Origin: Streptomyces sindenensis
Lineage (GTDB): Bacteria > Actinomycetota > Actinomycetes > Streptomycetales > Streptomycetaceae
NCBI RefSeq assembly: GCF_014649035.1
Contig: NZ_BMSG01000041.1
Location: 1-57,141, forward strand
Direction of reading: 5' to 3'
Length of the DNA stretch: 57,141 nucleotides
Shown: positions 23,803-31,217 of the stretch, piece after piece
How positions within the stretch are numbered: the stretch's first letter is position 1
Layout of the letters: the number at the start of each line of letters is the position of its first letter
Notes under the pieces: model-generated
Told to the model about the DNA's origin: nothing
The model's input: the letters and a program-made list of their open reading frames with translations, nothing else
Databases searched by the model: none
Translations under genes and position numbers: made by a program

Positions 23803-24522
23803 TCAGCCCTTCACGGTGACCGGTGCGCCGACCAGCTCCGGCTGCCCCGCGTACGGGCCGCCCAGCCCCCACGCCCGGTGCATCGCGTCGGCGAAGGCCG
23901 CCGCCAGGAGGTGCTCGCCGGTCGGGCCGGGGTGCGTGCCGTCGTACGTGTCCGTGTGGATGTCGTAACCCGGCGGGCGCGAGGCCAGAAGGACGGGGGA
24001 GGGCGGGGTGCCGAGGTCGGCCACCGCCTTGGCCAGCAGTTCGTTGAAACGGTCGCAGGAGGCGGCGAAGGGGGCGTCCGTCTCGGCCCGGATGTTCGGT
24101 ATCACCGGGAGCAGGACCATCCGCAGACGCGGGTTCGCCGTGCGGGCCGCCGTGATGAACGCGCGGGCGTTCGCCGCCGTCTGCTCGGCGTCCGTGTAGA
24201 AGCCGAGGTCTATCAGGCCCAGCGAGACCAGCAGGACGTCCGCCTCCGCCTCGCGCACCGCGTCCGCGATCACCGGGGCCATGTGCAGCCAGCCCTCGCC
24301 CCAGCCGGACAGGTGGCGGCGGGCGGCGGGCGGGAAGGCCGGGTCGGCGTACGTGTGGGAGAGCGGGGCGTCCGCATCGGCGTCGTACAGCGTCGAGCGC
24401 GGGCCGACGATCTCGTACGCGAGGCCGGGGAACGCCTCCAGGTGCCGCCACATCCGGTAACGCCAGGTGAAGTCGCCGGCGCGCCCGATGGTCATGGAAT
24501 CGCCGACGAAGAGGAAACGCAT
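23803..24522 (-). CDS. SGNH/GDSL-family hydrolase
   Basis: A 239-residue esterase-like protein without a signal peptide. The nucleophile block is 'FVGDSMTIG' at residues 5-12 and the C-terminal Asp-His block is 'YDGTHPGPTGEHLL'. Block III is the 'LVSLGLIDLGF' segment, lacking the usual GxND asparagine. It starts at ATG 24522, only 58 bp from the divergent start of the secreted propeller gene. The substrate is unknown; relatives deacylate esters or polysaccharides. Confidence 0.88.
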   Translation of the reverse strand: MRFLFVGDSMTIGRAGDFTWRYRMWRHLEAFPGLAYEIVGPRSTLYDADADAPLSHTYADPAFPPAARRHLSGWGEGWLHMAPVIADAVREAEADVLLVSLGLIDLGFYTDAEQTAANARAFITAARTANPRLRMVLLPVIPNIRAETDAPFAASCDRFNELLAKAVADLGTPPSPVLLASRPPGYDIHTDTYDGTHPGPTGEHLLAAAFADAMHRAWGLGGPYAGQPELVGAPVTVKG

Positions 24523-24580
24523 GGCGTCATCATGGCCGATCACGGCTCCGGCCTGCGACGTGACGATGGACACTTGGGCC

Positions 24581-25612
24581 ATGCGTTCGTATCCGACCGG
24601 CCCGGTGGGCACCCGTGCCGCCGCCCTCGCCGCCGCTCTCCTGCTGCTCTCCGGGGCCGGTCCCGCCGTGGCCGACGACGGGCGGCCCGACCGTGACTTC
24701 ACGATCGAGGACCCCCGTATCACCGAGTCCAGCGGCCTCGCCGCCAGCCGCGCCCACCCCGGCGTCTACTGGACGCACAACGACAGCGACGACGGCCCCT
24801 ACGTCTTCGCCGTCGACTCCCGGACCGGGAAGACCCTCGCGACCATCACCATGCGAGGAGTGGGGGAGCCGCGCGATGTCGAGGGCATCTCGATCGGGCC
24901 CGACGGCGACCTCTACGTCGGTGACATCGGGGACAACCTGGACGGTACGTGGAGCCATGTCTGGATCTACCGGTTCCCCGAACCGAAGCAGTTGCGCGAC
25001 GCCACCGTCGACGCCGTCCAGTACGACGTGAAGTACGCCGACGGGGCCCGCAACGCCGAGGCGCTGATGGTCCACCCGAAGACCGGCCGCGTCTACATCG
25101 CCTCCAAGAACGAGGACGGCGGCGGCCTCTACGAAGGACCGGCGGAACTCACCGCCGGGGGCGTGAACACCTTCCGGCGGGTCGACGAGGTGCCGTGGGT
25201 CACGGACGGGGCCTTCTCGCCCGACGGGAAGCGGCTGGTGCTGCGCTCGTACTTCAGCGCCCGCGAGTACGCCTTCGAGAACGGCCGCCTCGGTGAGGAC
25301 AGGTCCATCGCCGCCCCGTTCCAGCGGCAGGCGGAGTCGGTGACGTACACGGCGGACGGCTCGGCCCTGATGTTCGGCTCCGAGGGGGCGCGGAGTGACG
25401 TCGTCCGGGTGGAGGTGGAGGGCGGCGGCCCCGGGGGCGACCAGGGGCGGGGAAAGCCCTCGGGGAGCGGCGGTGGCGAGGCCGGTGACCAGGGCGGCGG
25501 TGGCGGGGAGGAGGGCGGCAAGGGCGGTGCCGGGCTCGGCGCGGCGATCGTCGTCGGGGCGGGCGTCCTGTGGTTCGCGCTCCGGCGGAAGCGGGGGCAG
25601 GGGGCTGGCTGA
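24581..25612 (+). CDS. Secreted, membrane-anchored beta-propeller protein
   Basis: A 343-residue protein. The signal peptide is 'RAAALAAALLLLSGAGPAVADD' (cleavage near residue 31). A propeller domain of about 230 residues has repeated blade motifs ('GISIGPDGDLYVGDIGDN', 'AEALMVHPKTGRVYIASK', 'GAFSPDGKRLVLRSYFS'). A Gly-rich spacer leads to a C-terminal membrane helix and basic tail (AAIVVGAGVLWFALRRKRG); there is no LPXTG sorting signal. It should face the cell exterior. ATG 24581 is used; an ATG five codons upstream (24566) is equally open and neither has a clear ribosome site. The ligand is unknown. Confidence 0.85.
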   Translation: MRSYPTGPVGTRAAALAAALLLLSGAGPAVADDGRPDRDFTIEDPRITESSGLAASRAHPGVYWTHNDSDDGPYVFAVDSRTGKTLATITMRGVGEPRDVEGISIGPDGDLYVGDIGDNLDGTWSHVWIYRFPEPKQLRDATVDAVQYDVKYADGARNAEALMVHPKTGRVYIASKNEDGGGLYEGPAELTAGGVNTFRRVDEVPWVTDGAFSPDGKRLVLRSYFSAREYAFENGRLGEDRSIAAPFQRQAESVTYTADGSALMFGSEGARSDVVRVEVEGGGPGGDQGRGKPSGSGGGEAGDQGGGGGEEGGKGGAGLGAAIVVGAGVLWFALRRKRGQGAG

Positions 25613-25641
25613 GGTCCTGGTTCCCCGGGTTCCGGGTTCGC

Positions 25642-26043
25642 TCAGTCCTCGTCCGTCACCGGCCACACCTCGTAGTGCAGCGTCCGGTCCCGCTTCAGCC
25701 GGTGCGCGAGCGGGACCAGCACGCCCTGCACGATCGGGTACTTGCGGGACAGCATCCGTGCCGCGTGCGTGTTCTCCTTCGTGCCCGGCCGCAGCAGCCG
25801 CGCGTGCGCGCTGATCCGCGGTCCGGTCGGGGCGCCCCGCACCGTGCAGGGGGCGAGCTCCACCCGCGGGTGGTTGCGCATCCGCTCGACCTTCCAGGCG
25901 GAGGAGAACGTGCGGATGAACGCGTGATCGCCCTCCACGGCGATGTTGACCGGTGTGCCGACGGAGGACCCGTCCTGGCGCCGAGTGGTCAGCAGGACGG
26001 TGTACTGCTTGACGAAAGGAGCGAGCTCCCGGCTGGCGTCCAT
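25642..26043 (-). CDS. PPOX-class F420-dependent oxidoreductase (flavin-reductase-like fold)
   Basis: A 133-residue single-domain split-barrel protein. 'YTVLLTTRRQDGSSVGTPVNIAVEGDHAFIRTFSSAWKVERMRNHPRVELAPC' spans the cofactor-binding strands of the Rv-type F420/PPOX family, and 'GTKENTHAARMLSRKYP' is a family feature. It is 32 bp upstream (rightward) of the TetR stop and co-directional with it. The substrate is unknown; relatives reduce small quinone or pyrrole compounds with F420H2. Confidence 0.9.
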   Translation of the reverse strand: MDASRELAPFVKQYTVLLTTRRQDGSSVGTPVNIAVEGDHAFIRTFSSAWKVERMRNHPRVELAPCTVRGAPTGPRISAHARLLRPGTKENTHAARMLSRKYPIVQGVLVPLAHRLKRDRTLHYEVWPVTDED

Positions 26044-26074
26044 ATATCCATTGGGGCACGGGTCGGCCGCCCTG

Positions 26075-26887
26075 TCATGTGCGGGACGCCGCTCGTTCCG
26101 CCGCCCGCTCCCGGACCAGCGCGTCGAACCCGGCGATCAGCCGTTGCAGCCCGAACTCGAACTGGTCGAAGTCGGAGCTGAAGGTGTCCTCCGCCATGCC
26201 CGCCATTACCGGGTACGCGCCGCTGAGCATGGCCCGCTCCAGGTAGGGACGCTGGTTGTCCCAGAACGCCTCGTCGCTCAGCCCGGTCTGCGCCACCGCC
26301 TCCGCCGCGTCGGCCTGGGTGCGGGCGAGGCCCTCCACGAAGCTGTTCACCGCGATGATCACGCCGATCAGCTCCGGGTCCCGCAGTCCCATGCCGCGCA
26401 GGCCCGTGAGCGCGAGCTCCAGTCCGCGCAGGGCGCTGGGGCCGAGCACCGTACGGGCCTGGTTGATCTTCAGCAGCCAGGGGTGGCGGCGCAGGTTCTC
26501 CAGGTGCCCCCGGGCCATCCCGTCGATCGCCCCGCGCCAGTCGGCGGGCGGCTCGTCGGGGCGGGCGGCGAACGGTTCGCCCTGTACCCGGTCGAGCATC
26601 AGGTCCAGCAGCTCGGCCTTGCCGGGGACGTACCGGTAGAGCGACATCGTGCCCGTGCCCAGCTCGGTGGAGAGGCGGCGCATCGAGACGGCGGCCAGCC
26701 CCTCCGCGTCCGCGACGGCGACGGCGGCGGTGACGATCCGGTCCAGGGAGAGGCCCGGCTTGGGGCCGCGGCTTGGGCGCTCGCCGGTGCCCCACAGGAG
26801 CTCAAGGCTGCGCGCGATGTCGCCGCTCCCGGTGGCCGGCCCGTCCGCCTTCGACGCCGCCCCGGCTGTCGTTCCGTCGTTCGTCAT
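26075..26887 (-). CDS. TetR-family regulator facing a deleted ABC-transporter locus
   Basis: A 270-residue TetR regulator. Residues about 45-95 are the helix-turn-helix ('LDRIVTAAVAVADAEGLAAVSMRRLSTELGTGTMSLYRYVPGKAELLDLM'; the 'TGTMSLYRYV' recognition helix is typical of TetR_C_1 proteins). The C-terminal domain matches regulators that control drug-efflux ABC genes. It starts at ATG 26887. The divergent gene on the other side of a perfect 14-bp inverted repeat is now only a 52-codon remnant, so the target has been lost. Confidence 0.93.
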   Translation of the reverse strand: MTNDGTTAGAASKADGPATGSGDIARSLELLWGTGERPSRGPKPGLSLDRIVTAAVAVADAEGLAAVSMRRLSTELGTGTMSLYRYVPGKAELLDLMLDRVQGEPFAARPDEPPADWRGAIDGMARGHLENLRRHPWLLKINQARTVLGPSALRGLELALTGLRGMGLRDPELIGVIIAVNSFVEGLARTQADAAEAVAQTGLSDEAFWDNQRPYLERAMLSGAYPVMAGMAEDTFSSDFDQFEFGLQRLIAGFDALVRERAAERAASRT

Positions 26888-26916
26888 GGGCTCAGCGTAG
26901 TGGGCCGAAATCAAAG

Positions 26917-26954
26917 TGAGTACACCGTACTCGTTATCGGGTACGGTGTACTCA
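26917..26954. promoter_or_regulatory. TetR operator: 14-bp perfect inverted repeat with 10-bp spacer
   Basis: TGAGTACACCGTAC (26917-26930) and GTACGGTGTACTCA (26941-26954) are exact reverse complements. They lie 30 bp upstream of the TetR start and 60 bp from the divergent remnant gene, as expected for an operator controlling both. Confidence 0.85.
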
Positions 26955-27013
26955 GTTCGGGTGGCGGATCTGCGTCGGTCTGTCGTTCTCCGAGCGGAAT
27001 CAGGGGGTATGTC

Positions 27014-27172
27014 ATGTCCACATCCGGATACGCGGTGCTCGCTGAGGGGGTGGCGGGCGGCGGGACCTGGATCGAGGAACACGCGCTGCTGATGGCGGTG
27101 GTGTGGCCGCTGGTGATCACGCTGGTGTTCCTGCCGCTGGCGGTCCGCCGCTTCCAGCGACTGAGCCGGTGA
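27014..27172 (+). pseudogene. Drug-efflux ABC remnant: DrrA N-terminus fused to DrrB C-terminus
   Basis: A 52-codon frame from ATG 27014, preceded by GGGGG. The first 13 residues, 'MSTSGYAVLAEGV', match the usual opening of DrrA-type ATPases (YAVxAEGLxKxYG). The last 37, ending 'WPLVITLVFLPLAVRRFQRLSR', match the last transmembrane helix and tail of DrrB-type permeases. An in-frame deletion that removed almost all of both genes would give this product. The intact TetR gene and operator next to it are the standard neighbours of such an ABC pair. It could still be translated as a one-helix membrane peptide. Family matches are from memory, not a search. Confidence 0.7.
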
Positions 27173-27241
27173 GGGGCTGAACAGCCACTGGCTCGGAAAA
27201 GGGCGGTCGGGGCGGACACGCGGCGCGTAGGGTCGGGCAGC

Positions 27242-27793
27242 GTGCCGACGACTGCCGCCCCGCTGCCCATCACCCCGCCGCCCTTCACCACCGCCCGCCT
27301 CGACGCGCTCCCCCTCCAACCGGCGTACGCCGAGGAGATGGCGGCCGTCCTCGCGGACCCGGCGCTGTACGGGTTCACCGGGGGCGAGCCGCCGGCCCCG
27401 GCCGTGCTGCGGGCCCGGTACGAGCGTCAGTGCGCCGGTTCGCCGGACCCGGGGGAGCGGTGGTGGAACTGGGTGCTCCGGGTGCGTGCGGACGGGGAGG
27501 CGGGCGGGGGGCTCGCCGGGTACGTCCAGGCGACCGTACGGGGACCGCGCGCGGAGATCGCCTGGGTCGTGGGGACACCCTGGCAGGGCCGGGGTTACGC
27601 GACCGAGGCCGCGCAGGGCCTGGTGGCGCAGCTCGCCTCGGCCGGGGGTCTGCGGGAGATCGTCGCCCATATCCACCCCGACCACGCCGCGTCCGCCGCG
27701 GTGGCGGTGGCGGCGGGCCTCGGGCCGACCGGGGAGTGGGAGGGCGGCGAGCGGCGGTGGGCCGCGAGCGTGACACCGCCGCCGGTGCCGTGA
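27242..27793 (+). CDS. GNAT-family N-acetyltransferase
   Basis: A 183-residue acetyltransferase of the RimJ/RimL type. The acetyl-CoA loop is in 'EIAWVVGTPWQGRGYATEAAQGLVAQL', where the Q-x-x-G-x-A pattern is the signature, followed by 'IHPDHAASAAVAVAAGLGPTGEW'. It starts at GTG 27242. The substrate is unknown. Its stop codon is followed at once by a truncated methyltransferase, so the spacing here is probably a deletion product. Confidence 0.88.
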   Translation: MPTTAAPLPITPPPFTTARLDALPLQPAYAEEMAAVLADPALYGFTGGEPPAPAVLRARYERQCAGSPDPGERWWNWVLRVRADGEAGGGLAGYVQATVRGPRAEIAWVVGTPWQGRGYATEAAQGLVAQLASAGGLREIVAHIHPDHAASAAVAVAAGLGPTGEWEGGERRWAASVTPPPVP

Positions 27794-27795
27794 GC

Positions 27796-28190
27796 CGGAG
27801 CTCCGTCAGCCGGGCGCCTCGCTGGGCGGGCTGCTCGCCTGGTACTCGACGATCCACGTCCCGGACGAGGAACTGCCGCGCGCCTTCGCGGAGTTCCACC
27901 GCGTGCTGGCGCCGGGCGGCTACGTACAGCTGGGTTTCCAGGTCGGCGACGAGCCGCGGCGGATGACGGAGGCCTGGGACCTGGAGGTCTCGCTCGTCTT
28001 CCACCGGCGGCAGCCGGAGCGAGTGGCCGAACTGCTGCGGGACGCGGGCCTGGACGTGGTGTCCCGGGTGTGGCGGGAGCGGGAGACGGACGGGCCGTTC
28101 CCGGAGCGGGCGCCGCAGGGGTTCGTCCTCGCACGCAGGCCCGTTGTCAGTGGCGGCTGTGAGGATGGGGACATCAGCGCGACGGACTGA
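27796..28190 (+). pseudogene. 5'-truncated class I SAM methyltransferase
   Basis: A coding frame with the C-terminal half of a class I methyltransferase: 'LGGLLAWYSTIHVPDEELP', 'EFHRVLAPGGYVQLGFQVGDEP', then 'FHRRQPERVAELLRDAGLDVVSRVWRE' and a tail. The SAM-binding motif I and all upstream residues are missing, there is no start codon or ribosome site before the first homologous residue, and the frame emerges from the end of the GNAT gene. The GTG at 27903 in the middle of the domain is not a credible start. I read it as a deletion remnant of roughly the last 130 residues. Confidence 0.75.
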
Positions 28191-28235
28191 CCGGGCGCTG
28201 ACGGACCGACCGGCACACGGATTGAGGGGGACCCC

Positions 28236-28649
28236 ATGGGCGCCTGGGACATCGGCCACTTCGACAACGACACCGCGGCCGACTTCGGCGGCCGGGTGGA
28301 CGACGCGGAGGCGGAGAAGAAGGCGGACGTGCTCCGGGACGTCCTGACCGCCGTGGCGGACACCGGCCCCGAGGACTATGTGGACGGCGGGGAGGAGGCG
28401 GTGGCCGCCGCCGCGCTGGTCGCCGCCCAGTGCCCCGGCGGCGACCCCGTCACCACGGCGTACGGCCCGAAGAACCCCCTGCCACCGCTCCCCGCCGGCC
28501 TGCGCCCGCTGGCCGTCCGCGCCCTGGACCGCCTCACCGCGAAGAACGCCGAGCCCCTGGACCTGTGGGCGGAGGCCGGCGCGGATCAGGAGTGGCTGGC
28601 GGGGATAGCCGCGCTGAGGGCGGTGCTGGCGGCGGCGCCGGGGGAGTGA
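28236..28649 (+). CDS. DUF4259 protein
   Basis: A 137-residue protein opening 'MGAWDIGHFDNDTAADFGGRVDD', the signature of the DUF4259 family, with the helical remainder conserved ('EEAVAAAALVAAQ', 'LRPLAVRALDRLT', 'DLWAEAGADQEWLAGIAALRAVL'). GAGGGGG lies before ATG 28236. The role is unknown; the family is widespread in actinobacteria and often sits among accessory genes. Confidence 0.92.
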   Translation: MGAWDIGHFDNDTAADFGGRVDDAEAEKKADVLRDVLTAVADTGPEDYVDGGEEAVAAAALVAAQCPGGDPVTTAYGPKNPLPPLPAGLRPLAVRALDRLTAKNAEPLDLWAEAGADQEWLAGIAALRAVLAAAPGE

Positions 28650-28659
28650 GGGCGCGCGT

Positions 28660-29184
28660 TCAGGCGGGGGCCGGGTAGCTGCCCGTCGCGCCGTCGATCA
28701 GCTCGCGGACGATGTCCATGTGCCCGGCGTGCCGCAGCAGGTCCTCCAGCATGTGGATGAGCACCCAGCGCATCGAGACGACCCGCCCGTCCCACGCGGT
28801 GCCCGTCGTCTCCAGATCCGTCTCCCGGATCGCGGCGTCGGCGGCCGCCCGTGCGCGGGCGTAGAACGCGAGGATGTCGGCGATCGTCTCGTCCGGGCCG
28901 ACCGTCATGTCCTCGGTCGCCGTGTCGAACCAGAACGTCTCGGTCGGCCGGCCGAACGCCGCGCAGAACCAGCCGTATTCGACGGTCGCCAGATGCTTGA
29001 CCAGGCCGAGCAGATTGGTCCCGGTCGGGGTCATGGGCCGCCGCACCTGCTCGTCGTCCAGCCCTTCCAGTTTCCACAGCACGACGTCGCGGTGGCGGTC
29101 GAGGCTGATATGAAGGCTCTCCTTCTCGTCTCCGGTGTACGGAACGTGGGGGACACGGGGCGCCTGAGGCGCAGGGGAACTCAT
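28660..29184 (-). CDS. DinB-family protein (DUF664)
   Basis: A 174-residue four-helix-bundle protein. Candidate metal-ligand histidines are in 'LLGLVKHLATVEYGWF' and in 'VLIHMLEDLLRHAGHMDIVREL' (His near 143 and 147-151). Such proteins are thiol-dependent, often mycothiol-linked, transferases or of unknown function. It starts at ATG 29184 and is convergent with the DUF4259 gene, 10 bp apart. Confidence 0.92.
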   Translation of the reverse strand: MSSPAPQAPRVPHVPYTGDEKESLHISLDRHRDVVLWKLEGLDDEQVRRPMTPTGTNLLGLVKHLATVEYGWFCAAFGRPTETFWFDTATEDMTVGPDETIADILAFYARARAAADAAIRETDLETTGTAWDGRVVSMRWVLIHMLEDLLRHAGHMDIVRELIDGATGSYPAPA

Positions 29185-29220
29185 GTGCGAGACCTTAGTG
29201 GCGGCCCCTCGCCCGCGTCC

Positions 29221-29832
29221 TCAGCGTTTCGGGCTGCCCGCCCGCACGATCTCGTCGACGTCCAGGGAGACTTCGGCACCGATGGAGGCGGGCAGCGGGG
29301 CCTGCTGGCCGGGGGCGTAGACCTCGTGGCGGTCGTAGCCGGCGGGGAGCGGCTCGGTCAGGACGTGGACCCGGCCGTGCTTGCGGTCGACGATGACGTA
29401 CACCGGGATCTTGGCCTGGGCGTAGGCGGTGACCTTGTTGCGGAGATCGTTCTGGTAGTTCCCGGAGGTGACCTCCAGGACGAGGCGGAAGCAGGTGGGG
29501 TCGTAGCTGTTGTTCTTGATCAGGTGGTCGTCGAAGTCTGCGTCGACGATCACCAGATCGGGGATCGCGAAGTCCTGGGGGCCGCCGGGGAGCCAGAGGC
29601 CGACGCCCTGGAGGACTTCGCTCTCGCCGTCGTCGAGACCTGCGGAGATGAAGGGGCGCATGAGCTTGGTGAGCGCGCGTGCGTGCGGGCCGTCCGCGGG
29701 TGGGGCCACGGTGATGACGCCTCCGATGATCTCGACGCGATGCCCCGGAAGCTGTTCCATGAGACGGTTGGCCGTTTCCAGCAGCGTTTCCGGCTCATCG
29801 TCACAGGGGTGCTCGACTGCTGCTGCAGACAT
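29221..29832 (-). CDS. Uma2-family (DUF820) PD-(D/E)XK nuclease-fold protein
   Basis: A 203-residue protein of the Uma2 group. The active-site pattern is present: 'FAIPDLVIVD' (Asp), 'LVLEVTSGNYQNDLRNK' (Glu, then Lys of the PD-(D/E)XK fold) and 'AYAQAKIPVYVIVD'. AGGAGG before ATG 29832 fixes the start. The family is expanded in Streptomyces and cyanobacteria; its cellular role is not known, and many copies are thought to be domesticated or mobile-element-derived endonucleases. Confidence 0.92.
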   Translation of the reverse strand: MSAAAVEHPCDDEPETLLETANRLMEQLPGHRVEIIGGVITVAPPADGPHARALTKLMRPFISAGLDDGESEVLQGVGLWLPGGPQDFAIPDLVIVDADFDDHLIKNNSYDPTCFRLVLEVTSGNYQNDLRNKVTAYAQAKIPVYVIVDRKHGRVHVLTEPLPAGYDRHEVYAPGQQAPLPASIGAEVSLDVDEIVRAGSPKR

Positions 29833-29935
29833 TGCGGGCCTCCTGGAATGGGCTGGTGTCGAGAGCATCATCGTAGGGCGGGACTGCCCGAGACCGCGCT
29901 TCTGGCATATGCCACCCGGTCGAGCGAAGCAGAAA

Positions 29936-29965
29936 CGGCCCGGCACCCACGTGGGTGCCGGGCCG
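29936..29965 (-). terminator. 30-bp perfect palindrome, serC terminator
   Basis: A perfect 15-bp-arm hairpin centred on CAC/GTG, 38 bp after the serC stop codon. On the minus strand it is followed by TTTC, so it fits a factor-independent terminator. Confidence 0.8.
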
Positions 29966-30002
29966 TCTCCGTACGGCTGTACAGCCCTGGAGAACCGAAG
30001 CG

Positions 30003-31121
30003 CTACAGCTTCTCGATCACGTAGTCGATGCACGCCGTCAGCGCCTGCACGTCCGCCGGGTCGATCGCCGGGAACATCGCCACGCGCAGCTGGTTGCGGC
30101 CCAGCTTGCGGTACGGCTCGGTGTCCACGATGCCGTTGGCGCGCAGCACCTTGGCGACCGCCGCCGCGTCGATCTCGTCCGCGAAGTCGATCGTGCCGAT
30201 GACCTGCGAGCGCTTCGCCGGGTCCGTGACGAACGGGGTGGCGTACTTCGACTCGTCGGCCCAGCCGTAGAGGTGGCCCGAGGACGCGGCCGTGCGGCCC
30301 GTCGTGAAGTCCAGGCCGCCCTGGGTGTTCATCCACTTCAACTGCTCGTTCAGCAGGAAGAGGGTGGACAGCGCCGGGGTGTTGTACGTCTGGTTCTTCA
30401 GCGAGTTGTCGATCGCCGTCGGCAGCGAGAAGAACTCCGGGATGTGCCGGCCCGAGGCGTGGATCCGGGCCGCGCGCTCCAGCGCCGCCGGGGAGAACAC
30501 GCCGATCCACAGGCCGCCGTCGGAGGCGAAGGACTTCTGCGGGGCGAAGTAGTAGACGTCGGACTCGGTGATGTCGACCGGCAGGCCGCCCGCGCCCGAG
30601 GTGGCGTCCACCAGGACGAGCGCGCCCTCGTCGGCGCCCGCGACGCGCTTGACCGGCGCCGCGACACCCGTCGAGGTCTCGTTGTGGGTGAAGGCGTAGA
30701 CGTCCACCCCCGCCTCGGCCCGCGGCTCCGGGTGGGTGCCCGGGTCGGAGGCGATGACGGTCGGGTCGGACAGCCAGGGCGCGAGCTTCGCGGCCTTGGC
30801 GAACTTCGACGAGAACTCGCCGAAGTTCAGGTGCTGGGACTTCGAGTCGATCAGACCGTGCGTCGCCACGTCCCAGAAGGCGGTGGAGCCGCCGTTGCCG
30901 AGGATGACCTCGTAACCCTCGGGCAGGGAGAAGAGCGCGCGCACACCGTCCCGCACCTCGCCGACCAGGTTCTTGACCGGGGCCTGGCGGTGGGACGTAC
31001 CGAGGAGGGAGGTGCCGGTGGCGGCCAGCGCGTCGAGCGCCTCCGTCCGCACCTTGGAAGGACCGGCGCCGAAGCGTCCGTCGGCGGGCTTGATGTCAGC
31101 GGGAATCTGGATGTCGGCCAC
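30003..31121 (-). CDS. serC: Phosphoserine aminotransferase
   Basis: A 372-residue PLP-dependent class V aminotransferase that makes O-phospho-L-serine from 3-phosphohydroxypyruvate in serine biosynthesis. The PLP lysine is in 'YYFAPQKSFASDGG'; other matches are 'GPSKVRTEALDAL', 'LLGTSHRQAPVK', 'VILGNGGSTAFWD' and 'YNTPALSTLFLL', all typical of the actinobacterial SerC. The GTG at 31121 (VADIQIP) is the best start and gives the usual family length. It is a monocistronic core gene next to the conservon. Confidence 0.95.
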   Translation of the reverse strand: MADIQIPADIKPADGRFGAGPSKVRTEALDALAATGTSLLGTSHRQAPVKNLVGEVRDGVRALFSLPEGYEVILGNGGSTAFWDVATHGLIDSKSQHLNFGEFSSKFAKAAKLAPWLSDPTVIASDPGTHPEPRAEAGVDVYAFTHNETSTGVAAPVKRVAGADEGALVLVDATSGAGGLPVDITESDVYYFAPQKSFASDGGLWIGVFSPAALERAARIHASGRHIPEFFSLPTAIDNSLKNQTYNTPALSTLFLLNEQLKWMNTQGGLDFTTGRTAASSGHLYGWADESKYATPFVTDPAKRSQVIGTIDFADEIDAAAVAKVLRANGIVDTEPYRKLGRNQLRVAMFPAIDPADVQALTACIDYVIEKL

Positions 31122-31217
31122 GGGACGGAGCGTAGTCCCTCGGTGGCACGGCTCCGTAACCGTGTCCGTCCGATGAGACATGCGCTCCGGCCCGTGGACG
31201 TCACCCGCGAGAAACGA

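Noticed and set aside
27903..28190. Complete short gene starting at GTG 27903
   Set aside because: The homologous methyltransferase sequence begins upstream of this codon and the codon lies inside a conserved strand, so it is a remnant and not a start.
29936..29965. Attachment site or insertion-sequence end
   Set aside because: It is a lone hairpin 38 bp after serC, with no integrase or transposase nearby; a terminator explains it.
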